DNA of 64,000 bases from NCBI RefSeq assembly GCF_000327385.1, contig NW_008708943.1:758519-822518 (forward strand). Reading direction: 5' to 3'. Source of the stretch: Lottia gigantea (lineage: Eukaryota > Mollusca > Gastropoda > Lottiidae). Position numbers and translations under genes: made by a program. Shown here in pieces: positions 25,447 through 53,424 of this stretch. Positions within the stretch are counted from its first letter, which is position 1. The number at the start of each line of letters is the position of its first letter. The notes beneath the pieces were generated by a model. That model was not told the origin of the DNA. It ran no database searches and saw only the letters and a program-made list of their open reading frames with translations.

Positions 25447-27016
25447 CGCTGACTTCTTGCAGCTGACACTGACATGAGAGAGCGCCCTCTGTAAATAAAG
25501 AAACTAGAAGAAAAACAACAATATTTATTTGTAGTCTGTTCATGCTTTTTTAAGTGTTACCTCCTTTTAAAGGCAAGTTACTTGTGTTCTGTCTCTTATC
25601 GTTTTGAGTTTTGTAGAAAGTGTTACTTCCCCTTAACTGTAGAAGCGTTAAGTGGCAAAGCGGGCAAGGTTTTTCGGACACTTCTTGGCATCTAATAGAA
25701 ATACAGGTACCTACAGACACTAAGCGCTCTCTATCCGAAGTTCTGCAGCCGCCAATGTAGAATCAACGTGTTCCTGTTTCGTTTACAAAAGTTATTTGTG
25801 TAATTCTGTGGTGAGTGTGTGCCATATTTTTGAAACATAGGGATTGTGAAGAACGACATAAAACACTTAGTTTGAGTGGTCTACATTTTCTTTCAAATTA
25901 TTCAAAACAGTCCGATTTTCAAAGAGGTTTTCACCACTAGCTGTACTATGATATTGCTATTTCAAAATGAGCTGTTCCCTGTAAAACTGCGACTTTTATT
26001 TTGCAAAAAGTTACTTAATGTAGTTTTAAGTTTGCAGTGATGAAAAAGTGGGTCTTTACTATTTTCATCTGTATAATTATATATCATATTGAATAATCAA
26101 TTGGACGCCCTCGAAGGGACGTAAACGAGAATAAAATTATTATTATTACTATTAGAAAAAGAACATTTTCGTTGCAACTCGTATTCAAATTGCAGTGAGT
26201 TCGTTTACTTTGCTTGTATATTTGCATATATAGGCTACCCTGTAAATTGCACCAATTGCCACTGTTTAATCTGACGTAAAGTATTTCTCACCATCAAGAT
26301 AATTAGATAAACATAGTTAGCAGTGATGAAAAATTTAGTTTTAAAGTAAGAATAAATATAGTATTGTCTTTGCAGCCCATAAATAAACTCCTGTTCAATG
26401 AGATCATTTACTTTGGGCATATTAGTAGAGCCCAATTTTAGGCATTAAATAAAGAATTTTCAAATTATCCATGTAATTGCCATGATGTTTTTACATCCCT
26501 AACACGTATTGACAATATGAGACAAGACTCTTTTCGATTAACTTACCACTTTTACTACTTAGAACTAATTAAAACTAACTAGAACTTAATTAGTAGCGGT
26601 AATGTAAAACGGGCACCTGTTAGACTTGGTTCCGCGAAGCAATTGTTGACCTGACCTCTGATCCTATCCCAGAGTTCTGTATTGCAGTATAGTAGTACAG
26701 TGTAGATCAGGATTTCAAGTTGACTGTAACAGGCCGTTTTGTTCGTCTTCTGTCAACTTATCATTGTACTGTACAATTCTTTAACTCAGATCAATTCAAA
26801 ATATGAAACGAAATTAGTATTTTTTTAGTGTTTTGCATTCTTTACGAAATGGATACTAAAAAAAACCAAATTTGATAATTATTACTAAACCAATTTTTAC
26901 CAGATGATATTATTTGAATTTTCAAAGTGTTTTCAGCGAAAAATTGGAAATTTTTTTGTTTTTGGTTATATAAAATTTAACTCTGTAATTTTACGAAAGC
27001 CATTAATAATTTCACT
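25447..27016. promoter_or_regulatory. Divergent upstream region of ACSS1 (-) and PRKD (+)
   Basis: About 1.7 kb separates the two start codons and should include both promoters and any 5' UTR exons. It holds a partial copy of the GGGATTGTAAAGAGG foldback family near 25855-25940 (cataaaacacttagttt, then aaagaggttttc). It also holds an (ATT)n-tailed fragment at about 26097-26157 that looks like a SINE/LINE tail. No exon was seen. Confidence 0.45.
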
Positions 27017-27024
27017 TGACGTCA
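27017..27024. promoter_or_regulatory. Consensus CRE (TGACGTCA) upstream of PRKD
   Basis: A perfect palindromic cAMP response element, about 114 bp before the PRKD start codon, in the expected promoter or 5' UTR zone. The position is suggestive. The same octamer also occurs at 16939 and 49749, where it has no obvious role. Confidence 0.35.
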
Positions 27025-27137
27025 TTCCACTGACCGTGAAGCGAGAAAGAGAAGAATAAATCGAGGTTGACAGACTGAAATTTCACTTGGCTTTGACTTA
27101 GGTGCCTTGAGTCAAATCGCGTGGCTCGCACGGCAAA

Positions 27138-44609
<17,472 letters not shown>

Positions 44610-45034
44610 TACATTCTGGGTTTTGTTTTTTCACGTTTTTTGACCTGTTTTCAGCTGTCATGTTTTTTGACAGTCATGTTTGGCTTTTTGAAGACAATTT
44701 GAGGATTAAGGACTTTTTTTATTTGTAAATATTTCACAGTAAAAAAGTGACTTTTATGCTAGTTTATTTCAAATTATGGTGCTTTTTTATATCAAGACAG
44801 GGATTGCTATTGGATGACTGATTCAATCAAAGGCCTTGTTTAAATCATAAATTAAAATTTTTGGTTGTTATGTTTTTAAAGAATAGTGCTCAAGGTTAGA
44901 ATCTCAAAGAGAAATTTCAAAAGTCATGAAGGGTCGATTTACAAATTCATTTAAAGAGTGGCATCTGAAAGAGTGAGCATGTCCTGCCTTTCTGACACAA
45001 CCTGCTTAAGTACAAATTAAAGTTGCTCAAACTC

Positions 45035-45040
45035 AATAAA
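45035..45040 (+). terminator. Candidate polyadenylation signal for PRKD
   Basis: AATAAA about 430 bases after the PRKD stop codon. A second AATAAA follows near 45143. Confidence 0.4.
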
Positions 45041-47329
45041 GTTTTTTGACTGAAAGCTAAGAGTTCAAAGATAATAGTCTGAAGAAGGACCTTGGGGACT
45101 ATCTTGTCAAGCCATTTATGTCACTTTATTTCTATAATAGAATAAAATCGCTAATGTTTTTTTAACTAATTCAGGTACTTACATAATTATGTAATCTTAA
45201 TGCAGCATTTTTTTTGTAACTTATGTAAAACGACATATTTTCAAATCGGCCTTCATTAGACTACAAAGGTGCTAAAAAATTATTATCTCAGAAAAAAAAA
45301 AGTGTCCTTAATCCTCAACTTGTCTCATGTTACTGGTTAATATTGACTTCTGAATCTTGTTGTATTCTATCTGAAGTTTTGATTGGTTGATATTTTGTTA
45401 GAAATGATCTGATTTCGATTGACAAGTGGAGTTAACTCTAAACACATATTAAAACTCTTCGTATACATTTTTGTTTTAATTAATGTATACAGTTAAATCT
45501 AATTGACTCATATTGTGATGTTGGGATGTTAGATATCAATTCCTTCATCACTAAAGCTGTAAAGAAATTTTGGATTTAATTTCAAATTGATAGTCTTGGA
45601 TATATTTAAACTAAACGTCCACCATTCAGGCTTAGGATAATCATTCTTTGCAAATTTTGAACTCAACAATGTTGTATATTTAGTGGTTAATTCCATTTTG
45701 AATTATAAACTTTGTAGTTCTTTCTGAAGGCTAAGATTCTTGTCCTGTAGTTTTTTATTCTAATTTTTTTGTTTATTTTTCTATGCCCTTAAGGTCCATC
45801 TTATTGATATGATTACAAGAATTCAAAAATTAATTTGTACAAATTGAAAGAAAGCTTGAAAAGGAGCAAAGAAAAACGAATAATATTTCTTGAACATATT
45901 GTACAATAATTGTATCGTTTGATAATTTGTGAGGAAAAAAATTTAAAGAAAAAACACTTGAACAATTCGATTTTGATGTCTCTTAAACTAAATAAATTTT
46001 CAAAAATGTTGTTTATTTCTGAATGCATATTATTTTAAAAAACAAGGGACATAATTTTACTTAACAGGAAGAACACACTTAAATTTTTTGACTAGTTATG
46101 TTTTTAATATTTTGAATGGCTTCCTTTACTTTCTTTTGTGTTATTCTCACCAATTTCTTATTATTATGACAAACATTCACATCAGGACTGTGATTGGCTG
46201 GTCATATTCGGTCATTGATTTAAATTATTTGATTGACAAGCTAGATTGGACTTGTGAAATCAGAGTTCTGATTGACTGGTTTGTTTAATGCCTTCCAATA
46301 TCTACCTTACACAATGATCTACGCATTATTTTTAAATTTATCTTCCAAGCTTTTTCTTTAGCTTTTTTATTTCTTAGATTTTTTTATAGAAGATAATTCA
46401 TTTTCCAAAGGTTTACAACAGGATGTTATTTTGAAAGGCAGGTGAAAAGTCATTAAAATAACTGGAAAATATAAGGTCATTAAAAATGTAATTTAATCAA
46501 AATATTCATCAAGAAAGATATCAGTAGACTATTGATAGTAATTGTTTTTTTACAATGGTTTAGTATGGTACCGGTAATTTAAAAGGCAAAGTGAAATAGT
46601 AATTAATAATTTAAAATTTAGAATCAAAATATTTCATAATGATAATACATATTGCATAATCAAAATGGCTTAATTACAATAATTGATAAATAACTTGTTT
46701 CTGAGATTTAATAAGGCAAGAAGATCATTTTGGTAAATTTTCGAAACATTTTTAATTCTAAACAGAAAAAGCGTATAAAGTTAAGAAAAGTGGTAATTTT
46801 CAGGTCACAATAATATCAATTTCTAAATTTTCTATGAGTTTATTAGGTGTACAATCTTAAATTGTAAACTTGAAAAATATTTGTTTTTCCATGATTGTTT
46901 AAGATAAGAAAGATAATTGCTTTCATAATTTTATTGTGGGTTTGAATCTCAAATCAAAATAAGATTCGATTGATAAAAAAAAAACTTAACTTTTTCAATC
47001 CTTGACAGCTGGGATGCTTTTGAATGAATAAAAACATAACTTTTGGGTTCTTACAAGCCAAGAATGACTGGTACAGGCTGCTCTGGGTCAAGAATCAAGT
47101 TGTATTTGAACCAAAGGAAAAGATTTGCGACTTGCTGATCAAATTTTTCATTTGTTTGTTGAAAGACCCAAGAGAAAAAGAAACTCAAGTAATATGCAGT
47201 GCTATCAAGGATTGTAAACAAGACTCAATCAATCTATTCTGTTTAAACATGTACTTAATAAAAAAAAATATGAATATAGCCCACCATAGGACTGAAAGGC
47301 TACAAAAATACAAATTAACTCAATATTAA

Positions 47330-47445
47330 TTCATGAATTCAAATATTACCACATGAATCAAATATTACCACATGAATTCAAATATTAACACATGGATTCA
47401 AATATTAACACATGAATTCAAATATTAACACATGAATTCAAATAG
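47330..47445 (+). repeat. 20-bp tandem repeat, five to six copies
   Basis: The unit caaatattaacacatgaatt and close variants run head to tail in intergenic DNA. Confidence 0.85.
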
Positions 47446-49631
47446 GATATTTGTTGAAACTGCTATATTGCCCAGTCCTATTCCTACTGTTATTTGATTG
47501 TTAGAAATTTTATATAAGGGTTTTTTAAGTTAAATATTTCAGACTAGTCAGAAGTGTAAAAGTTATATAATATATTATATTTACCGGCGCTGTATATTTT
47601 TTACAAGATATATAAAGAATTATTTTACTATTTTGTAATATTTTTATGTATATAGAAACACTATCATGTATTGTTTTCAATCACATCAATTTATAACTGT
47701 TATTAAAGCCTGGTTCACACTGTCACTGAACCAATGAGCCACTCACAGTAACTACACTATACATGTTAAATCTTTTATCATATTACAATTCAAATACCTG
47801 TTATTTTTCATCTTAAGGAGCTGAAGGATTTTTTGTAGAAAAAAACAGCAATGTGGAGAATTTTTCAAAACCTGTCTCAATCAGATAGATTACAGATTAA
47901 ATACTGGAGAAAAATTTATTCCTTATTTTGAAAATTCCATTTCATATTCAGCAACGATTGGTTTTTGACTTTCGATATTAAAATCAGCTTTGACTATTCT
48001 TATTCTATTAACACAGAATCCAACAGTCAAAAGTTATACTTCTGAAAGCATGAGGTATTATCTATTAATATCCCTAGAGTATGTTTCTTGTAGTTTGAGA
48101 ATATACATTTTGTTCAGTGTTGGTGTGAATCGGGCTTACTTTATGTTTATTAGTATTAGTTGTAGAAATTTAGTCATAAAGTAGTAAGATATAGTAGGAA
48201 ACCATTTTTTATGAATTAAAACTGAAAGTAATTTGTTTATTGCTATCTTAAATCAGGTGAAAACTAAAATTCTTTTTCTTCCAAGGTTTACAATATTTAT
48301 AATTTTGAATCAAAATCAAATCGAATCAAAGAAGTTGTTAGAGAGGTTGCTGTAATATTAAAAGAGAACCTGAAACATGTATAACTCTGAGCAAGACTGG
48401 ATATAGTGTACCAGTCACCTATTGAAACCCCTCAATTTTCTATTGAAGTATTCCACACATGCATTTTTATAACTGTAAATGTATGATTGGAAGAGCTTAT
48501 TGCTTAAATTAGGGGTGATTTTTGTTGCCTGTGAAATTATATCCAGTCATGTCAGAGGTTCATGCGATCTTCAGACAACTGAACTATATTAGACTGACAA
48601 GTAGAACTTGTGTTGTTCCATATGTAGATAAGACTCACCTATTTGAATCATGACATTTTTTAGGTTTTATTTTCTATTCAGAAACAATACTAATTTTTTG
48701 TTTAAATTAAAAAATGATTTTGATATTTTGTAAAAGATAAGCAGTATCCTTTCATGATCAAAAAAGTGCAAAAAAAAAAAAAAAATCAGAATTCAGAAAA
48801 ATGTTGTTATTCAGAAGATTTTTGAAAAATATTTTTCTGAAAATATTGGTGGCAGAATTATTATTTGTGTTGTCTTCTCATTTTTCATTCCAGTTTCAAT
48901 TGTTGCAAATTGTAAAAATAGGATTTTTAATTTTTAAATGAAATTTTTACAAGCTGAATTCTCAACTGCTGGTGCATAAATTATATTTTCACAGGGAGAT
49001 ATTTCACCAAATCAACAAACACTGGTTTTGTTTGAAGTCTCTTTGAATAACTGTATTTTAATCAGATTGTAATGTTTGTCTGAGCTGTTTTTTTCGTTAA
49101 ACTATCCCTCCTTGAATGGAGGATAATACTGGTATCAGAGACATTAGTGACATTTATTTGCACCATTTAATGCAAATAGTTTATTTTTTAGCGACATCAA
49201 GGTTTTCTAAATTTACAGGAACCACAGATTTTGAACAGGAAATCTTGATGATACAAAAAGTTGCTATTAGTGTCTCTGAAACACATACAAAGACTAGAAA
49301 ACTGTTTGAATAGCTATAATTTTATCAGAATTAATAAATAATGATACCCCAAACTGCACCATTTATGAATATTAAGAACACTTGGCATAATTTAATTCTA
49401 TAAAAATATAGTCTGAAACTTGCTGACTCTTACCCAACATTTGATACTTATGTAGGACACTTATTTTGGCTAGCTGAATTGATAAACAATCCAAAATTTA
49501 TGCCTTATCTGGCATATAATAAATTTTATCTAGTTTTTATAGTAACTATTTTTGACATTTGACTTGCTTGAAACTATCTGAAATTCCAATATTATTTTTG
49601 TTGAAATATTTCACCATATTTGACTACATTT

Positions 49632-49940
49632 AAAGGGATTGTAAAGAGGTTTTGTATTTTTTATTACATGTATTGGGGACATTGCACCATTTCAATTTTT
49701 AATCAGACCTCTGCGTTTCCTGCAATTCCACTAAAACTAAGTGTTTCATGACGTCACCCCGAAAATTTTCTTGTATCACGTGAAAACTCTGCAGGGGTGA
49801 TGTCATAAAACACTTAGTTTTAGTGGAATTTTAGGACATTTGTTAGAACCACAGACTCTGATTGAAAATTGGAATGGTGTAAATTGATGCTATCATTGTC
49901 CTCGATGCACATGCAAAATTTAGAAAACCTCTTATGAAAA
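49632..49940. mobile_element. Foldback element, GGGATTGTAAAGAGG family, most complete copy
   Basis: The left arm runs 'aaagggattgtaaagaggtt...ggggacattg...cactaaaactaagtg.ttcatgacgtcacc'. The right arm is its imperfect reverse complement, ending 'aaaacctcttatgaaaag'. The arms are about 140 bp around a centre near 49780. Other members are at 30736, 51032, 62761 and (fragment) 25855. There is no coding capacity. Confidence 0.75.
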
Positions 49941-51031
49941 GAGTCAGTAAGTTTCAAAACTGTTAAAGAATATAATATTTTAATCTATTTCAAAAATTAT
50001 TATTATTATAACTATTATTATTATTATTATTATTGGGTAATAATTCTATTCAGATTGTAATAAATATTTTAATTATTTTATAAAATATAGACTTTTCTTT
50101 CTTTCCTCTGCTTGTTGTATTCATTTCTCTTTTTTGTTTTAATGAAATCTGATTTAAATTCAGATCTAAAAGAAACATCAAATTTAAGTTTTAACCAGAA
50201 TGCTTGTAAGAATGATTTTGGGTGTAAAATGAACCCTTTCCAGTATAATACCACATGGTATGGTCCTTGCCTCTTTACTAGTACAATTCATCTTTTGCTG
50301 TTTAGAAAGCTTTTGAATGCTTCATTATCTCGACTCTGTGAAAGCTTAAATTTAGTGTTTTTGTGGCTGTACACGAAGCTTCTGAATGTTTTGTTTTTCT
50401 CCTGTATTGTCACTCGTGTCTGTAAGTAATCTTTTCATATTTTCATGTTTTAAACCCCTGATTTTCAAACTTTTGGACCCTTTGTACTCATTTTTACATA
50501 GAGACACACCTTGTTGACCATACAAAAGCCATTTTCACAATGTCAAGTTGTTACGAAATTCGTTTTATACCTTGACTGCAACTGTCACCTTTCTTGTATC
50601 ACGGTATGCAGCGATTTGATTGGATTGGACCGAGGTAAATCAAATTGCTTGCACAGTCGACAGGGACGGCCGAATAAGCATTTAAGGTACACCTGTTGTG
50701 TATGCTAGTACCCATAGAGAGTAATTGCTCCCGGTAGGAAATCAGGTCCTTAAGAGATACATTCGTCAAAGTCTCTCCATGCCGTCAGTCAGTTCATACT
50801 TTTGATTTTCATTCTAAAAACAGATGTGGTTGAACCATAAGCGAAGTAGAATTGTGCAAGTTAAGTGAAACTTAAGTTCCTTGGATGTTCCGGTAGGTGA
50901 CATTATGGTCAAATTGTGTCTTAACATCTCATAACTACTATATTATTTTGTATTTTCAGATTTTTAGCGAACGCTTATTTAGAAGATTTTGTGGATGATG
51001 ATATTTTTCTCAAATACAGTATTCAAAGTTA
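49941..51031. other. Intergenic, microsatellite and partial repeats
   Basis: An (ATT)n microsatellite lies at about 49998-50033. A half-copy of the GATTTGATTGGATTG foldback family is at about 50545-50632 (ttacgaaattcgttttata, then atgcagcgatttgattgg). A 105-codon open frame at 50112-50429 is not recognisable. No exon was seen. Confidence 0.5.
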
Positions 51032-51233
51032 AGGGGATTGTAAAGATGTTTTCTGAATTTTTTTTTCATGTATATCGGACATTGATAGCATCAATTTGCA
51101 TAATGATGACGCCATAAACACGTATTTTAGTGAAATTGCAGGAACTGGTTGGAAATTGATGGGTTTGGTGCAAATAGATGAAATATGTGTCCCCGATACA
51201 CATAAAAACTTTAGAAAACCTCTGTACGATCCC
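51032..51233. mobile_element. Foldback element, GGGATTGTAAAGAGG family, about 200-bp copy
   Basis: It starts aggggattgtaaagatgtt and ends, read on the other strand, gggatcgtacagaggtttt. The internal 'catcaatttgca' and 'atatcgg.gaca' match the copy at 49632. No target duplication was recognised. Confidence 0.7.
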
Positions 51234-51639
51234 GTCAAGATCAGCACTTAGATTGATATCTTGTGAAGTCCTCCCCCACCCCCTTCCAAAAAACCCCCAA
51301 GAAAAACTAATGATATATTTTGGTTTCTGTGCACAGCTTATTTCTTCAGGAGACACACGATTTCTGGGAATTCTTTGTTTCATGCACATTCAATTTTCCA
51401 TATTGTACCACATTCCATAGGCTAAACGAAAGGTTTATTGCTTGGTGGCCGCTTTCTCCAACGGAGGCAAGCAATTGCTATTGGCCTCCAATTATGTGAC
51501 CGCCTGTTAAACCCACTGAAATATGCTTGGGATTTATGACATAAATATTTTGTATATTTTCCAGTTCCCCTTGTATTGTACTGGTTCTTTAAATGTATGT
51601 TCTTATGTTTTTTGATATTTTGTGTAATAAAGGGATATA

Positions 51640-52215
51640 GCCGTCTAATTCTTTAACTTAAAATGCAGCGATTTTGTTGGATTGTACACAGTGACGGATT
51701 TTGGACTTGTTGGGCCGTAGGCAAACGAACGGTAGAGGGCCTAATTTCTCATTTTATGGAGGGGGCATGGTGTGATTACAATTTTATGGCAGGAAGTTTG
51801 CGATCTTTTTTTTCAGGAACAGATCAATCAGCTCATCAGCATCAATCGTATGCACGATATCATCACCATTAGACTCAAACAATTTAGTTGATTTTCACAC
51901 ATCACGCTCCTAGTAGGACAAATTTAGATGGGCCTGCGGAAATTTATTAACTGTTTGATAATTTTTACTGTTACAAAATTTGTAATGGGCCGAATTTTCC
52001 ATGGGCCGAAAGGCAGCTGCCTAGTTTGCAGGTTAATCCACCTCTGATTGTACACTACCGAATACAGCCAATCAGAGGTCCCAATCAGAGGTCCGACATA
52101 AAGTCTGTAGACACTTAGCCTTTAATTCCTCCTGATTAGCTGTATTCACTAGCGTACAATACAATCAAAAAATCTGCATTCCGTGAAACAAGACAAAATT
52201 CGTAATGACTTGACA
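51640..52215. mobile_element. Foldback element (GATTTGATTGGATTGTACAC family) split by a hAT insertion
   Basis: The left part, 'aaatgcagcgattttgttggattgtaca', occupies 51661-51688. The rest continues from 52055 as ctaccgaatacagccaatcag. The right arm 'ctgtattcactagcgtacaata...ctgcatt' is the imperfect reverse complement of the left. The hAT element at 51689-52046 interrupts it. Confidence 0.7.
51689..52046. mobile_element. Non-autonomous hAT-like MITE, 358 bp, nested, perfect TSD
   Basis: Its termini are CAGTGACGGATTTTGG on the left and CAGAGGTGGATTAACC on the right (other strand). A perfect 8-bp duplication, attgtaca, flanks it at 51681-51688 and 52047-52054. It is inserted in a foldback element, so it is the younger of the two. 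There is no transposase frame. Confidence 0.88.
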
Positions 52216-53020
52216 GTGCGAAATTTTTTAACCTTTGCTATAAAATCTATCTATTTTTTAAGTGAATAATTAAATGACCAATTCCCTTCAATTGTAACAT
52301 TATGAATATATTAATGATGATACGCAAAATAGAGAGCTCAGTTTATATTGCGGAAACATGGATTAGAATTAGAAACAAGTAATATCCGAAGGGGCAAATA
52401 ATGTATGGTGTATATTTGCCGTAATGGAATTGGTCGAATGTCAGAATTTTTTCAGGGGAGAAATTCATTAGTCCCCCTCCGCCTCCCTGTAGCTACGGAC
52501 GTGGTTAATATTCCAATACAAGAGTACACAAGTAGGCGAAAATGGTTAACATGATTAGAACCCGAAATTATACAATCGTGCAGTGCGGGAAATACTGCCC
52601 CCTCCCCCCTCCAGACCACTGTACTTTCTGTGCCTGTGAACACCTATGCTTTAAATAGATTTAGTGTTATAAGGAATTATACAAATGTTGACCAATTTCT
52701 AAAGGGAAATTTTATAACTTAAGGTCGATTGTGTCATGCTTTGTTCGATAACAATAGTCCAATAAATAGAAAACATTAAATACACATAATAAAATACATT
52801 AAATACACACGATAAAATACTTGAAAGTATGTTAATGTCTAAATAATCTCTCTGTCCCTTAAACTCTCCTAAATAGATATTGAATATTTAACAATGCGAT
52901 TATTTTATGGATTTGTTTTGGGCATTTTGGATTGCGTTTGGTCACGCGTCCTTCATAAAGAAACACCCGTCGACAACAGCTAATGTTCTTTTAGAATCTC
53001 AGATTTCGGGATATTTGGTC
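52216..53020. other. Intergenic, nothing recognised
   Basis: I see no exon or clear repeat in this AT-rich stretch upstream of the first claudin-like gene. Confidence 0.5.
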
Positions 53021-53021
53021 A

Positions 53022-53404
53022 TTTTTATATAATGAGACGGGACTGAGGAACATCAAACATCTTAAAACAAACGTTTCCAAAACGGTAAGAATACCTTTTA
53101 AAAAAATCATCGACCCTTTTCAGCATCCTTCTTATGATCAAGGTCTGTCTACCTTTACCCCATATATTTGTCCACGAGTTTTCATATTCATCTTTAAGTT
53201 AACGATGTCTGTGAACAATAACAAATCTTCAAACAAATGAAATTCTGTCTCATACAAGACGGGCGATGCTTGCAAAGACTAATGCCATAAGGTTACTCTT
53301 TTCAATCTCACAACTGTCTATCGATCATTATCATGAACAGTCCTATCAATGATCATATAATGTTGTATCAATTTATAATCAATGGGAACAAAATCTCTAT
53401 TTAG
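53022..53404 (+). promoter_or_regulatory. Possible TATA promoter and 5' UTR exon of claudin-like gene 1
   Basis: A TATA-like string (tttttatata) at 53022-53031 precedes a possible short leader that ends at a good donor, aacg|gtaaga (donor at 53085). A matching acceptor, tatttag, at 53398-53404 lies 20 bases before the start codon. This gives a plausible non-coding first exon of about 30 bp or more, then a 320-bp intron. It is inferred from signals only. Confidence 0.35.
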
Positions 53405-53424
53405 GACTATAGTCAGAGCTAAAG

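Larger units (their letters stand above)
44610..49631. other. PRKD 3' flank and intergenic DNA
   Basis: No exon was recognised. It contains the PRKD 3' UTR, the 20-bp repeats at 47330-47445, and an A-rich run at about 48771-48785. A 101-codon open frame at 47024-47329 has no recognisable product. Confidence 0.5.

Noticed and set aside
26530-26605. Possible inverted repeat in the ACSS1-PRKD interval (ttaccacttttactacttag and partner)
   Set aside because: Arms match only in patches; too weak to call.
47024-47329. 101-codon open frame in intergenic DNA
   Set aside because: There is no recognisable domain, no paralogue in the window and no clear promoter or splice context. This length is expected by chance over 64 kb.
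50112-50429. 105-codon open frame
   Set aside because: Cys/Leu/Phe-rich AT-driven frame without recognisable similarity; probably chance.
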